From Acidobacteriota bacterium (GTDB lineage: Bacteria; Acidobacteriota; Terriglobia; UBA7540; JAPUME01): 5,446 nt of DNA. Positions 1-5,446 of the stretch are shown here, in pieces (the first letter of the stretch is position 1; the number at the start of each line of letters is the position of its first letter). The notes beneath the pieces are model-generated. The model worked only from the letters and a program-made list of their open reading frames with translations, was not told the origin of the DNA and did not search any database. The stretch is from the NCBI GenBank assembly GCA_027294185.1, contig JAPUME010000107.1, forward strand, positions 1 to 5,446, in the 5' to 3' direction. The position numbers were made by a program, and so were the translations under genes.

Positions 1-813
1 ACCCAGTCGGACCAGATTGCCACCTACATTCTTTACGACGCCGGTTATGATCCAAAGTCGATGGCGAACATCTTCCAGATTCTGGAGCAAAAATACCCTA
101 AGCGCACCACACAGTTCTTTTCTTCCCATCCCAATCCGGGCAACCGGGTTCGGAATGTGGAACAGGAAATTCCACGGCTCGGACCGGCGAAATCCTACCG
201 CCGGGACACGCAAGCCTTTCGGAGCGTAAAGCGGCAGCTCGGTTCCGTACCCTATTCCCAGAAGACCGAAGCGGCTGCCGGCGGGACGTCCCCTGCGAGT
301 TCATCCGCTGCTCAGCCACCTCCACCGCCGTCGTCCCGGACGAGGATTTACGAAGCCGACGATTACCTCATGGAGTACCCGAGCAACTGGCAACTGCGAA
401 AGGGAGAGCAGGATACGACCTTCTTTCCGGAGCGAGGCATGGTACCCCTTGAAGGGGGCGGTGCGGGGCAGGCCTACGGGGCTGTAGTGGGGTTCTACAG
501 TCCTCAGTCGTCGAAAGGGTACCGGGGACTTGAACAGTTGACTCAGGAATTTATAACCCACCTGCGCGAGTCGAACCCCGAGCTTAAAACCGTGTCCAAT
601 TCGGGGGAACGATTCCGCGTTGACCGCCGCCCGGCCTATTCCCTGCTGCTCGACAACCCCTCGCCTCTCCAGGGAAGGCGGGAAACCGACTGGCTGGTTA
701 CCCTCCGCCGCCCCAAAGGGCTTTTCTATGTGATCTTCGTGGCGCCGCAAAAGGAATTCGCGACCTACCGCTCTACATTCGAATTAATGCTCGGCAGCAT
801 CCAATTTCAATAG
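1..813 (+). CDS. M48 family zinc metallopeptidase, C-terminal part, with PsbP-like C-terminal domain (5' end outside window)
   Basis: The reading frame is open from base 1 to the TAG at 811-813, giving 270 visible residues. The first ATG (61) is internal, because the residues before it continue the family pattern. Visible residues 1-65 match the end of an M48 domain. TQSDQ at the left edge fits ExxAD, so the Glu zinc ligand should be the codon just before the window. GYDP and SHPNPGNR (bases 124-147) are the usual M48 trailing motifs. The HExxH helix lies upstream and is not seen. Residues 91-112 are an Ala/Ser/Pro linker with five prolines in a row. Residues 116-270 form a separate domain opening with a YPSNW motif, which suggests a PsbP/Mog1-like fold (inference). 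M48 enzymes of this group are usually periplasmic or membrane-attached and degrade misfolded envelope proteins, as BepA does in Escherichia coli. The family call is firm; substrate and location are not shown. Confidence 0.88.
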   Translation, partial: TQSDQIATYILYDAGYDPKSMANIFQILEQKYPKRTTQFFSSHPNPGNRVRNVEQEIPRLGPAKSYRRDTQAFRSVKRQLGSVPYSQKTEAAAGGTSPASSSAAQPPPPPSSRTRIYEADDYLMEYPSNWQLRKGEQDTTFFPERGMVPLEGGGAGQAYGAVVGFYSPQSSKGYRGLEQLTQEFITHLRESNPELKTVSNSGERFRVDRRPAYSLLLDNPSPLQGRRETDWLVTLRRPKGLFYVIFVAPQKEFATYRSTFELMLGSIQFQ

Positions 814-831
814 GGCGAGTTTTTTAACACT

Positions 832-890
832 CCTGCCGGGGCTGCTGATGCCCGCTGATGGAGAAAACTCCCTGGCTGATTTTCGGCAGG
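832..890 (+). other. Possible three-way-junction RNA fold in the intergenic gap
   Basis: Three nested inverted repeats can form together. The outer stem is CCTGCCG (832-838) with CGGCAGG (884-890). Inside it are GGGC (839-842) with GCCC (850-853), loop of 7, and GGAG (860-863) with CTCC (868-871), loop AAAA. No T-run follows base 890, so it is not a standard intrinsic terminator. It could be the 3' end of the peptidase mRNA, a leader of the next gene, or chance in GC-rich DNA. Confidence 0.2.
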
Positions 891-1007
891 GAAGGGTTCT
901 TGTTCGTGCCATAATTGCGGACTGTCAATGCGAGAGTGCGCGCTGCATGGGTCCTTTTACAGCGCCTGCTCGGTCGTTAGAAATCAGGAACGTTGGGGGT
1001 TTTACCT

Positions 1008-1841
1008 TTGACAACCTGTAGACTTGAAATCGCGAAAAGGGGCTGGCGGATGCTCGTTTGTTGCGGAAGCGTCCTCCTGGCTCTCCTGATGATCGGGCCC
1101 GATCTTCAGGCGCACCACGAAGCCATCTTTGGCCCGCAATCTTCGACGTTGATCTCCCAGAAGCGTTTCGTTTCCACCCAGTACTATCTCACCAACCAGG
1201 GGCGCCGGCCGAGTCCTCGAAGCCGATCCCATATCGGGATTTTGAGCGTCGGGACCTCTTTCAATGACCGATGGGGCGTTTCGGTTACCTTGCCCTTTGA
1301 AGCGGAACGGGATAGCGCCCAAGAATCGGCCACGGGCGTACAGGACGTGGTGGTAGGAATTCGGTACTACCCGCAGGTGAGAAGAAATCGATCTCTCATG
1401 GCGGTTCTTACTTTGGAGCCACCGACGGGCAATCTGGAACACCGGTCGTTCGGTGTCGGCGGTGGAGTCCTCTATGGTGTCGAGTGGAGGCATTGGTCTG
1501 TCCTTGCTTACGGCCTCGGGCGCACGGAGTCATCTTTCGAAACAGGTGAAAAGCGGGGTAATCGATTATTTCTGGGAGGGGGACTGGGTTACGAGAGCCG
1601 TGGTTGGCCTTTTAGTCCCCAGGTGGGCCTCTCGTGGGAGAAGACAGGGAGAAGTCGGGAGGAGGGAATGCTCTTGCCCGAGTCCCGCACTTCCGCCCTG
1701 ATGGTCCACCCCACTCTGTCCAGAGAGATCGGCCGCAGCCTTCAGACTTTCGTGGTCGTCTCCATGCCCGTTGTTCAGGATAGCGGCCGTGAGGGTTGGC
1801 AGCGTTTCCGGATTGCCGCAGGAATGGTGTGGCATTTCTGA
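1008..1841 (+). CDS. Secreted putative outer-membrane beta-barrel protein of unknown function
   Basis: I do not recognise a named family. From the TTG at 1008 the product is 277 residues. An N-region with Arg and Lys (RLEIAKRGWR) leads into a hydrophobic core (LLALLMIG), with a likely signal peptidase site after LQA at residue 35, so the mature protein would begin His-His-Glu. The remainder is rich in alternating, Gly- and aromatic-containing strands and ends in Trp-His-Phe; a terminal Phe is typical of BAM-inserted barrels. The overall look is that of MetA-like 'transporter' barrels. The start is uncertain. TTG 993 has AGGAA only 2 bases away. TTG 1008 has GGGGG 8 bases upstream and keeps the charged N-region. 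ATG 1050 has AAGGGG 7 bases upstream but would leave the signal peptide without basic residues. The gene lies 77 bases before the DUF1259 gene on the same strand, so co-transcription is plausible. Confidence 0.72.
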   Translation: MTTCRLEIAKRGWRMLVCCGSVLLALLMIGPDLQAHHEAIFGPQSSTLISQKRFVSTQYYLTNQGRRPSPRSRSHIGILSVGTSFNDRWGVSVTLPFEAERDSAQESATGVQDVVVGIRYYPQVRRNRSLMAVLTLEPPTGNLEHRSFGVGGGVLYGVEWRHWSVLAYGLGRTESSFETGEKRGNRLFLGGGLGYESRGWPFSPQVGLSWEKTGRSREEGMLLPESRTSALMVHPTLSREIGRSLQTFVVVSMPVVQDSGREGWQRFRIAAGMVWHF

Positions 1842-1875
1842 GGCGTGAAGTGCGATTCCGCTGATTCTTTTCATG

Positions 1876-1889
1876 GGGAAGAATTTCCC
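1876..1889. promoter_or_regulatory. Short inverted repeat GGGAA-4-TTCCC upstream of the DUF1259 gene
   Basis: GGGAA (1876-1880) and TTCCC (1885-1889) flank GAAT in the 77-base gap, 16 bases before the Shine-Dalgarno. It could be a small operator or a weak hairpin. With only five base pairs, chance is quite possible, and no clear -35/-10 pair accompanies it. Confidence 0.15.
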
Positions 1890-1905
1890 TAAAGAATTGA
1901 TTTTG

Positions 1906-1912
1906 AGGAGGT
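1906..1912 (+). promoter_or_regulatory. Strong Shine-Dalgarno of the DUF1259 gene
   Basis: AGGAGGT is a perfect anti-16S match, placed 6 bases before the ATG at 1919. It fixes that start and implies efficient translation. It is much stronger than any candidate site in front of the upstream barrel gene. Confidence 0.85.
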
Positions 1913-1918
1913 ACGAAG

Positions 1919-2881
1919 ATGCGTTTTGCCAAACTCCCCCTGAGAGGCCCCTTTGTTTTCGCCGCCTTGGCGGTGCTGTGGGTATGCACCTTTATTTTCC
2001 CCAACCTCTGTGTGACCTCCCTGGAGGCCGCGACGAGAGCCAGGGTCGATTCAAAAATCATCGAAAGAATCTTCGGTGTCCGCGGCCAGTGGAATGGAGA
2101 AGTCTTCCAGGTCAAATTCCCCCGAAAGAGGCTGGGAGTCAGAGTTGCGGACGTGGATTTTCCGGCGGGCATGGGGCTAACCTCCTGGCTCTCCTTCAAG
2201 GGGGCAGGCGGCAACCAGGTGGTCGTGGCGGGTGATCTTACGCTGCGGCCCGATGAGGTGAACCCGGCGATCTCCCTCTTGCTCGAAGGCGGCATCCAGG
2301 TGACGGCCCTTCACAACCATCTTCTCTGGGAGGAGCCGCGGATTATGTATATGCACATTATGGGCCGGGGCAATGAGGAAGACTTGTCGAGAACCCTGAG
2401 GAGCGCCTTGCAGGTCATGCGGGACGGCACTTTCTCTCTTCCCTCCTCGGAATCTGCGGGTAGCCTGGATATTGGGGAGATTGAATCCATTGTGGGAACA
2501 TCAGGGCAGGTGAATGGTGGAATCCTGAAGATCGTGGTCCCCCGCCGGGACCTGGAGGTCATCGCGGGCGGCGTGGAGATGGACGCGGCGATGGGCGTGA
2601 ATTCGTGGATGACGTTTCGGGCCACCTCGAAGGGAGCCGTGGTCGATGGAGACTACGCGATGATTGAGGCAGAGGTGAATCCGGTGATTCGCGCGCTCCG
2701 CAGGAACGAGATCAAGGTTCTCGCCCTCCACAATCACATGATTGGGGATGAGCCTCGCATGGTTTTCCTCCACTTCTGGGGGGAGGGAGACGCGGCGGCC
2801 CTCGCGCGAGGGCTCAGGGAAGCCTTTGAAGAACTGGGCAGGCATTCCGGAGCGGATGGGGCTGGAGCGAATAGGGAATGA
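1919..2881 (+). CDS. Secreted protein with two DUF1259 (LppY/LpqO-type) domains
   Basis: The product is 320 residues. Residues 1-37 look like a signal peptide: basic N-region (MRFAKLPLRG), hydrophobic core 11-28, probable cleavage near SLEA. A Cys at 31 does not sit in a proper lipobox, so a soluble periplasmic protein is more likely than a lipoprotein. Two homologous domains follow, at about 44-163 and 184-305. Each has GQxNG, a GxxSWxxF segment, EVNPxI, ALHNH, EPR and a later His, at a repeat distance of 139-140 residues. The HNH triplets are at 132-134 and 271-273, with the later His at 146 and 285. DUF1259 has no established biochemical function that I know of; Mycobacterium LppY and LpqO are named members, and two-domain forms occur in Proteobacteria as I remember them. 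The conserved His/Glu residues suggest metal or small-ligand binding (inference). It may be co-transcribed with the barrel gene just upstream. The C-terminus is a Gly/Ala-rich tail. Confidence 0.9.
   Translation: MRFAKLPLRGPFVFAALAVLWVCTFIFPNLCVTSLEAATRARVDSKIIERIFGVRGQWNGEVFQVKFPRKRLGVRVADVDFPAGMGLTSWLSFKGAGGNQVVVAGDLTLRPDEVNPAISLLLEGGIQVTALHNHLLWEEPRIMYMHIMGRGNEEDLSRTLRSALQVMRDGTFSLPSSESAGSLDIGEIESIVGTSGQVNGGILKIVVPRRDLEVIAGGVEMDAAMGVNSWMTFRATSKGAVVDGDYAMIEAEVNPVIRALRRNEIKVLALHNHMIGDEPRMVFLHFWGEGDAAALARGLREAFEELGRHSGADGAGANRE
2048..2407 (+). repeat. First DUF1259 domain of the tandem pair (protein-level repeat)
   Basis: Residues 44-163 of the protein. The landmarks are GQWNG (56-60), GLTSWLSF (86-93), DEVNPAI (112-118), ALHNH (130-134), EPR (139-141) and His146. 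Each has a counterpart 139-140 residues later. The two copies are clearly diverged, so this is an old domain duplication rather than a recent DNA repeat. Confidence 0.8.
2468..2833 (+). repeat. Second DUF1259 domain of the tandem pair (protein-level repeat)
   Basis: Residues 184-305 of the protein. The landmarks are GQVNG (196-200), GVNSWMTF (226-233), AEVNPVI (251-257), ALHNH (269-273), EPR (278-280) and His285. The spacing from HNH to the last His is 14 residues, the same as in the first copy, so the putative ligand set is retained in both domains. Confidence 0.8.
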
Positions 2882-3028
2882 CCCTCACTGCCCTCGTTGA
2901 CACCAAGCCGCGGGGAGGTCGGGGAGAACTGGGGCATCGTGCGGCCGAGGGGTCGTTCGGCGGACGATATCGCGCACACCCACGCCCGCTGATCTCCCGG
3001 AGAATTTCGGAAGTCTACTCTCGGCCCG

Positions 3029-3646
3029 CTAGGGGTTGCCGCTGCCCGGGTTCGCCGGAGCCGATGCGGGGCTCGGAGCGGGTGCGGCCGTGGTGGTGGC
3101 GGACTCCACAGGATTCGCCGTGTTAAACCGCCGGACAAGATCGTCGGTGATATCGATGCTCTTGTGGATGTAAAAGACGGGAATCTGCGAGTAGTCGAGC
3201 ACCAAAACATAGCCGTTCTGGGCGGCGTACTGGCTGATGATCTGCTGCATCTTGTCCACCAGCCGATTGAAAGCGTCCTGGGACTCGATCTGCGAATCGG
3301 CCTGGTAGTCTTCCTGACTCCGTTTGAGTGACCGTTGTTCCTCTTCCAACTGGCGAGCCAGACGGCGGCGTTCCGGTTCGCTCAGGGTGGTGCTCTGCTG
3401 CTGGTATCTTTGCTGTAGAGCCTGGACCTCGCGCTGCTTACTTTCGAGTTCCTGCCTGCGGGGCTCGAATTTCTTTTGAAGGTCCTCGGTTACCTTACTC
3501 CCCTCCGCCGTGGCGGCGATGGCCGCGTTCATGTTTACCACCGCAATTCGGGTAGGAAGAGGCGCGTCGGAAACCTGCGCTCTCAGGCCGGGGCTGCTCC
3601 CCCAGAGTAATGCAAAAGCCGTGACTATGACCCATCTGCCTCTCAT
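3029..3646 (-). CDS. skp: OmpH/Skp family periplasmic chaperone
   Basis: The product is 205 residues; the ATG at 3646 is supported by a well-placed Shine-Dalgarno. Residues 1-23 are a signal peptide ending LRA before Gln. A short strand at 33-38 (RIAVVN), a long charged Gln/Glu/Arg-rich helix at about 55-130 that should form coiled-coil tentacles, and a closing strand and helix at 146-175 (YVLVLDYS, then DITDDLVRRF) match the OmpH/Skp layout. Skp is a trimer that holds unfolded outer-membrane proteins in the periplasm and hands them to the BAM complex. The usual core of about 140-160 mature residues is intact. Residues 176-205 are an extra low-complexity Ala/Pro/Ser/Thr tail, probably disordered. 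The gene lies 61 bases downstream of bamA on the same strand, the standard order, so it is probably in the same transcript. The symbol is by family and context. Confidence 0.92.
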   Translation of the reverse strand: MRGRWVIVTAFALLWGSSPGLRAQVSDAPLPTRIAVVNMNAAIAATAEGSKVTEDLQKKFEPRRQELESKQREVQALQQRYQQQSTTLSEPERRRLARQLEEEQRSLKRSQEDYQADSQIESQDAFNRLVDKMQQIISQYAAQNGYVLVLDYSQIPVFYIHKSIDITDDLVRRFNTANPVESATTTAAPAPSPASAPANPGSGNP

Positions 3647-3651
3647 TCAAG

Positions 3652-3658
3652 CTCCTTC
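3652..3658 (-). promoter_or_regulatory. Shine-Dalgarno of the skp-type gene
   Basis: On the minus strand this reads GAAGGAG, 5 bases before the ATG at 3646. It supports that start codon, and the signal peptide begins directly with it. Confidence 0.75.
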
Positions 3659-3707
3659 ACAAACCTAAAGATTTGCCTGTTCTCCATTGTACCGCAATTC
3701 CGCAGAA

Positions 3708-5446
3708 TCAGAAAGTGCGGGAAACCGTGAACCCCAGCCGCGTTTTGCGCTCCTGCAGGCGAAAACCTGAGAAAAACGGGATGGCTTGGGCGAAGGTAAT
3801 ATCGTTCGGGAACAGATCCCGAGAAGGAAATGATTGGGGTGGCGTCAAGACCACGTCCTGGCGCATCACGTTTCGGGCCCAATAAATTCGGAAGGGCACG
3901 TTCATAACCGGCATCAGGACCTGAAATTCCACCCCGGTCGACATCCGCAGCTTTCCGTCGGTGGATGAGACCGGTTCAAGTGTATCCTCGAAAGGAAAAT
4001 TAAAGATGTCCTGGGGAAAACGGGCCCTCAGGCCATCCAGCGTGTCGGGGCGAAGCTTGAGCTGGTTTCTGCGCAGGATCCAACTCGTGCCGGCATCAAC
4101 GAAATAGGCAACGGTCAGGGGTCCAAAAACGGGAACTCGATATTCAAAGTTACCCACGGTCATGGCATCGGCGCCGGGGAAGGTTACCGTCGTGGAAGGG
4201 AAAGAGATGCGCGGTAGCGCAAGACCGTTTTCATCCACGGCCCGTGTGCCGTCGTCATTCAATTGCGGGACGCTGGAGGAGGTTGGGAAAAATACCAGCG
4301 GGCTGATGGAGCGGATGCGGAACCCGCGCAGATCGTTCTCGCCGCCGATGAAGAAGCGGGAGAAGGGCGGCGCCACGACGCCGCCGAACCCGGTGACCCA
4401 CGAAGCTTGAATCCGCAAGCCCAACACGTTCCGTTTATGGATCGGTAGGAACTGCTTGAATTCGAAAATAGGCCGGAAAGATTTGACATTGCCGCCCAGA
4501 AGGCTGCCGGCAAACTCCGTGGCGAGAAAAATAGACCTGCCGCGGGTGGGGGCCCACTGGTTGTCGATGGTGTTATAGGTGTAGGTGGGCGTGATCTTGC
4601 TGGTGCGGATTCCTTCAAGCGAGTTCGGCGTATCGAATCCGCGGAAAAACAGGCCGCCAAAAATCGCCTCAGATGCAGCGCTGAACGTCTTCAAGCTGCT
4701 TACACTGTAGCTGTAGCTGAGGCCGACGCGGGCGAAACTGCGCCGCAAGGGGTAGCTTAGGAACACTGTAAATCCCGTGGAATTCTGCTGGAAATTCTGG
4801 AAGAACTGGTTCCCCTGGAAGACATTGGGGTCGAGACCTCTCAGCACGGCGGCTTGGCGCGCCTGGTCAAATTTGTATTCGCTCTTAAAGATGGTGAATC
4901 CGGTGGTCATCGACCGGTTAAAAAAGTAGGGTTCGGTAAAGCCGAACGAATAGGATTTCTGGAAAGTTCCGATCTGCGTCTGGACGCTGAGTGTCTCCCC
5001 CAGGCCGAGGAAGTTGTTGGTGGCGTAATTGATGCCCACAAAGTTGCCGGCCAGTCCGCTTACCCCGCCCGAGAAGCCAATCGACTGGCGCCCCCGCTCC
5101 TTGACGTTCAGGACAACATCCACTGTCCCTTCTTTATTGTTTTGCCGGACGTCGTAGTCTTCCTCCTTGATCACATCAAAGAAGCCAAGCTGGTTCAGGC
5201 GGAGCACGCTGATGTCCCAGAGCCGGGTGCTGAAAACGCCTCCCTCGTTGACGAACAGTTCGCGCCGGAGCACCTTATCGCGCGTCTTGGTATTGCCGGA
5301 AAATTCCACCCGGCGAATGAAGAACTGTTTGTCTTCCTCGAAATCCAGCGTAAAGTCGATGGTTCGTTTTGTATCGTCAAAATCGATTTCGGGAACGGCG
5401 GTAAAGTTGATGTAACCAAACTCTCCGTAAAGTTTCCGGAAGTCCT
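3708..5446 (-). CDS. bamA: BamA, outer-membrane protein assembly factor, C-terminal part (5' end outside window)
   Basis: The frame is open from the right edge to TGA at 3708-3710, giving 578 visible residues. The GTG at 5309 is internal: the 45 residues before it continue the protein. Visible residues 1-40 are the end of a POTRA domain (LYGEFGYIN, then the DFEED edge). About 41-116 is the last POTRA (RRVEFSGNTKT, then LGFFD). About 117-578 is the Omp85 barrel. The signature LRGF of loop L6, which locks into the barrel interior, is at residues 372-375 (bases 4320-4331). It is followed by a loop of about 50 residues before the next strand (FEYRVPVFGP), comparable to Escherichia coli BamA. The protein ends in Arg-Thr-Phe, as expected for an outer-membrane barrel. 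BamA is the essential insertase for outer-membrane proteins; the N-terminal POTRA domains and signal peptide lie beyond the window. Translocation relatives such as TamA are less likely given the skp-type gene downstream. Confidence 0.96.
   Translation of the reverse strand, partial: DFRKLYGEFGYINFTAVPEIDFDDTKRTIDFTLDFEEDKQFFIRRVEFSGNTKTRDKVLRRELFVNEGGVFSTRLWDISVLRLNQLGFFDVIKEEDYDVRQNNKEGTVDVVLNVKERGRQSIGFSGGVSGLAGNFVGINYATNNFLGLGETLSVQTQIGTFQKSYSFGFTEPYFFNRSMTTGFTIFKSEYKFDQARQAAVLRGLDPNVFQGNQFFQNFQQNSTGFTVFLSYPLRRSFARVGLSYSYSVSSLKTFSAASEAIFGGLFFRGFDTPNSLEGIRTSKITPTYTYNTIDNQWAPTRGRSIFLATEFAGSLLGGNVKSFRPIFEFKQFLPIHKRNVLGLRIQASWVTGFGGVVAPPFSRFFIGGENDLRGFRIRSISPLVFFPTSSSVPQLNDDGTRAVDENGLALPRISFPSTTVTFPGADAMTVGNFEYRVPVFGPLTVAYFVDAGTSWILRRNQLKLRPDTLDGLRARFPQDIFNFPFEDTLEPVSSTDGKLRMSTGVEFQVLMPVMNVPFRIYWARNVMRQDVVLTPPQSFPSRDLFPNDITFAQAIPFFSGFRLQERKTRLGFTVSRTF

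Noticed and set aside
910..915. CATAAT as a -10 for the barrel gene
   Set aside because: No acceptable -35 at 15-19 bases upstream.
1008..1013. Perfect -35 hexamer TTGACA
   Set aside because: No -10-like hexamer lies 15-19 bases downstream (the 17-base position reads CGCGAA). The same bases also serve as a candidate TTG start codon.
1873..2235. Overlapping plus-strand frame starting at ATG 1873 before the DUF1259 start
   Set aside because: It lies out of frame inside the DUF1259 gene, shows no signal peptide or recognisable motif, and lacks the strong Shine-Dalgarno that serves ATG 1919.
2878..3126. 82-codon plus-strand frame whose ATG overlaps the stop of the DUF1259 gene, as in translational coupling
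   Set aside because: It runs antisense into the skp 3' end, is Arg/Gly/Pro-rich as expected of a GC-rich antisense frame, and shows no domain, signal peptide or own Shine-Dalgarno.
3686..3691. TACAAT on the minus strand in the bamA-skp gap as a -10 element for skp
   Set aside because: The hexamer 17 bases upstream is TTTCTG, a poor -35, and there is no extended -10. Co-transcription from bamA is the simpler reading.
4162..4410. Plus-strand and alternative minus-strand frames inside bamA
   Set aside because: They are antisense or shifted shadows of the well-supported BamA frame, which spans the LRGF motif without interruption.

Overview
The window looks like a chromosomal segment of a Gram-negative (diderm) bacterium, most likely an acidobacterium (Terriglobia-like). 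This rests on a moderately high GC content, on exported and outer-membrane proteins throughout, on the style of the BamA barrel, and on an M48 peptidase carrying an extra C-terminal domain. The taxon is an inference from remembered family resemblance, not from a search. I see no RNA gene, mobile element, CRISPR array or phage gene.

Layout. Three genes on the plus strand are followed by two on the minus strand. (1) Bases 1-813: the 3' part of an M48 zinc metallopeptidase, which enters the window just after its expected third zinc ligand and carries a Pro/Ser linker and a PsbP-like C-terminal domain. (2) Bases 814-1007: a non-coding gap with a possible branched RNA fold. (3) About 1008-1841: a secreted protein predicted to be a small outer-membrane beta-barrel, with an ambiguous start codon. 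(4) Bases 1919-2881: a secreted protein with two DUF1259 (LppY/LpqO-type) domains and a strong Shine-Dalgarno. (5) Bases 2882-3028: a short convergent junction with no convincing terminator. (6) Bases 3708-5446 then 3029-3646, both on the minus strand: the C-terminal part of bamA, running off the right edge, followed 61 bases later by an ompH/skp-type periplasmic chaperone.

How the genes may work together. The bamA-skp pair is the classic outer-membrane protein assembly neighbourhood: Skp carries unfolded barrels across the periplasm and BamA inserts them. The M48 peptidase may be an envelope quality-control protease of the general BepA type, but its catalytic half is outside the window. The barrel and the DUF1259 protein look like a two-gene unit of unknown function. 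The barrel's predicted mature N-terminus is His-His, and each DUF1259 domain carries an HNH...EPR...H pattern at identical spacing. Metal handling is a testable guess. This pair is the least understood part of the window; the rest is ordinary envelope biology.
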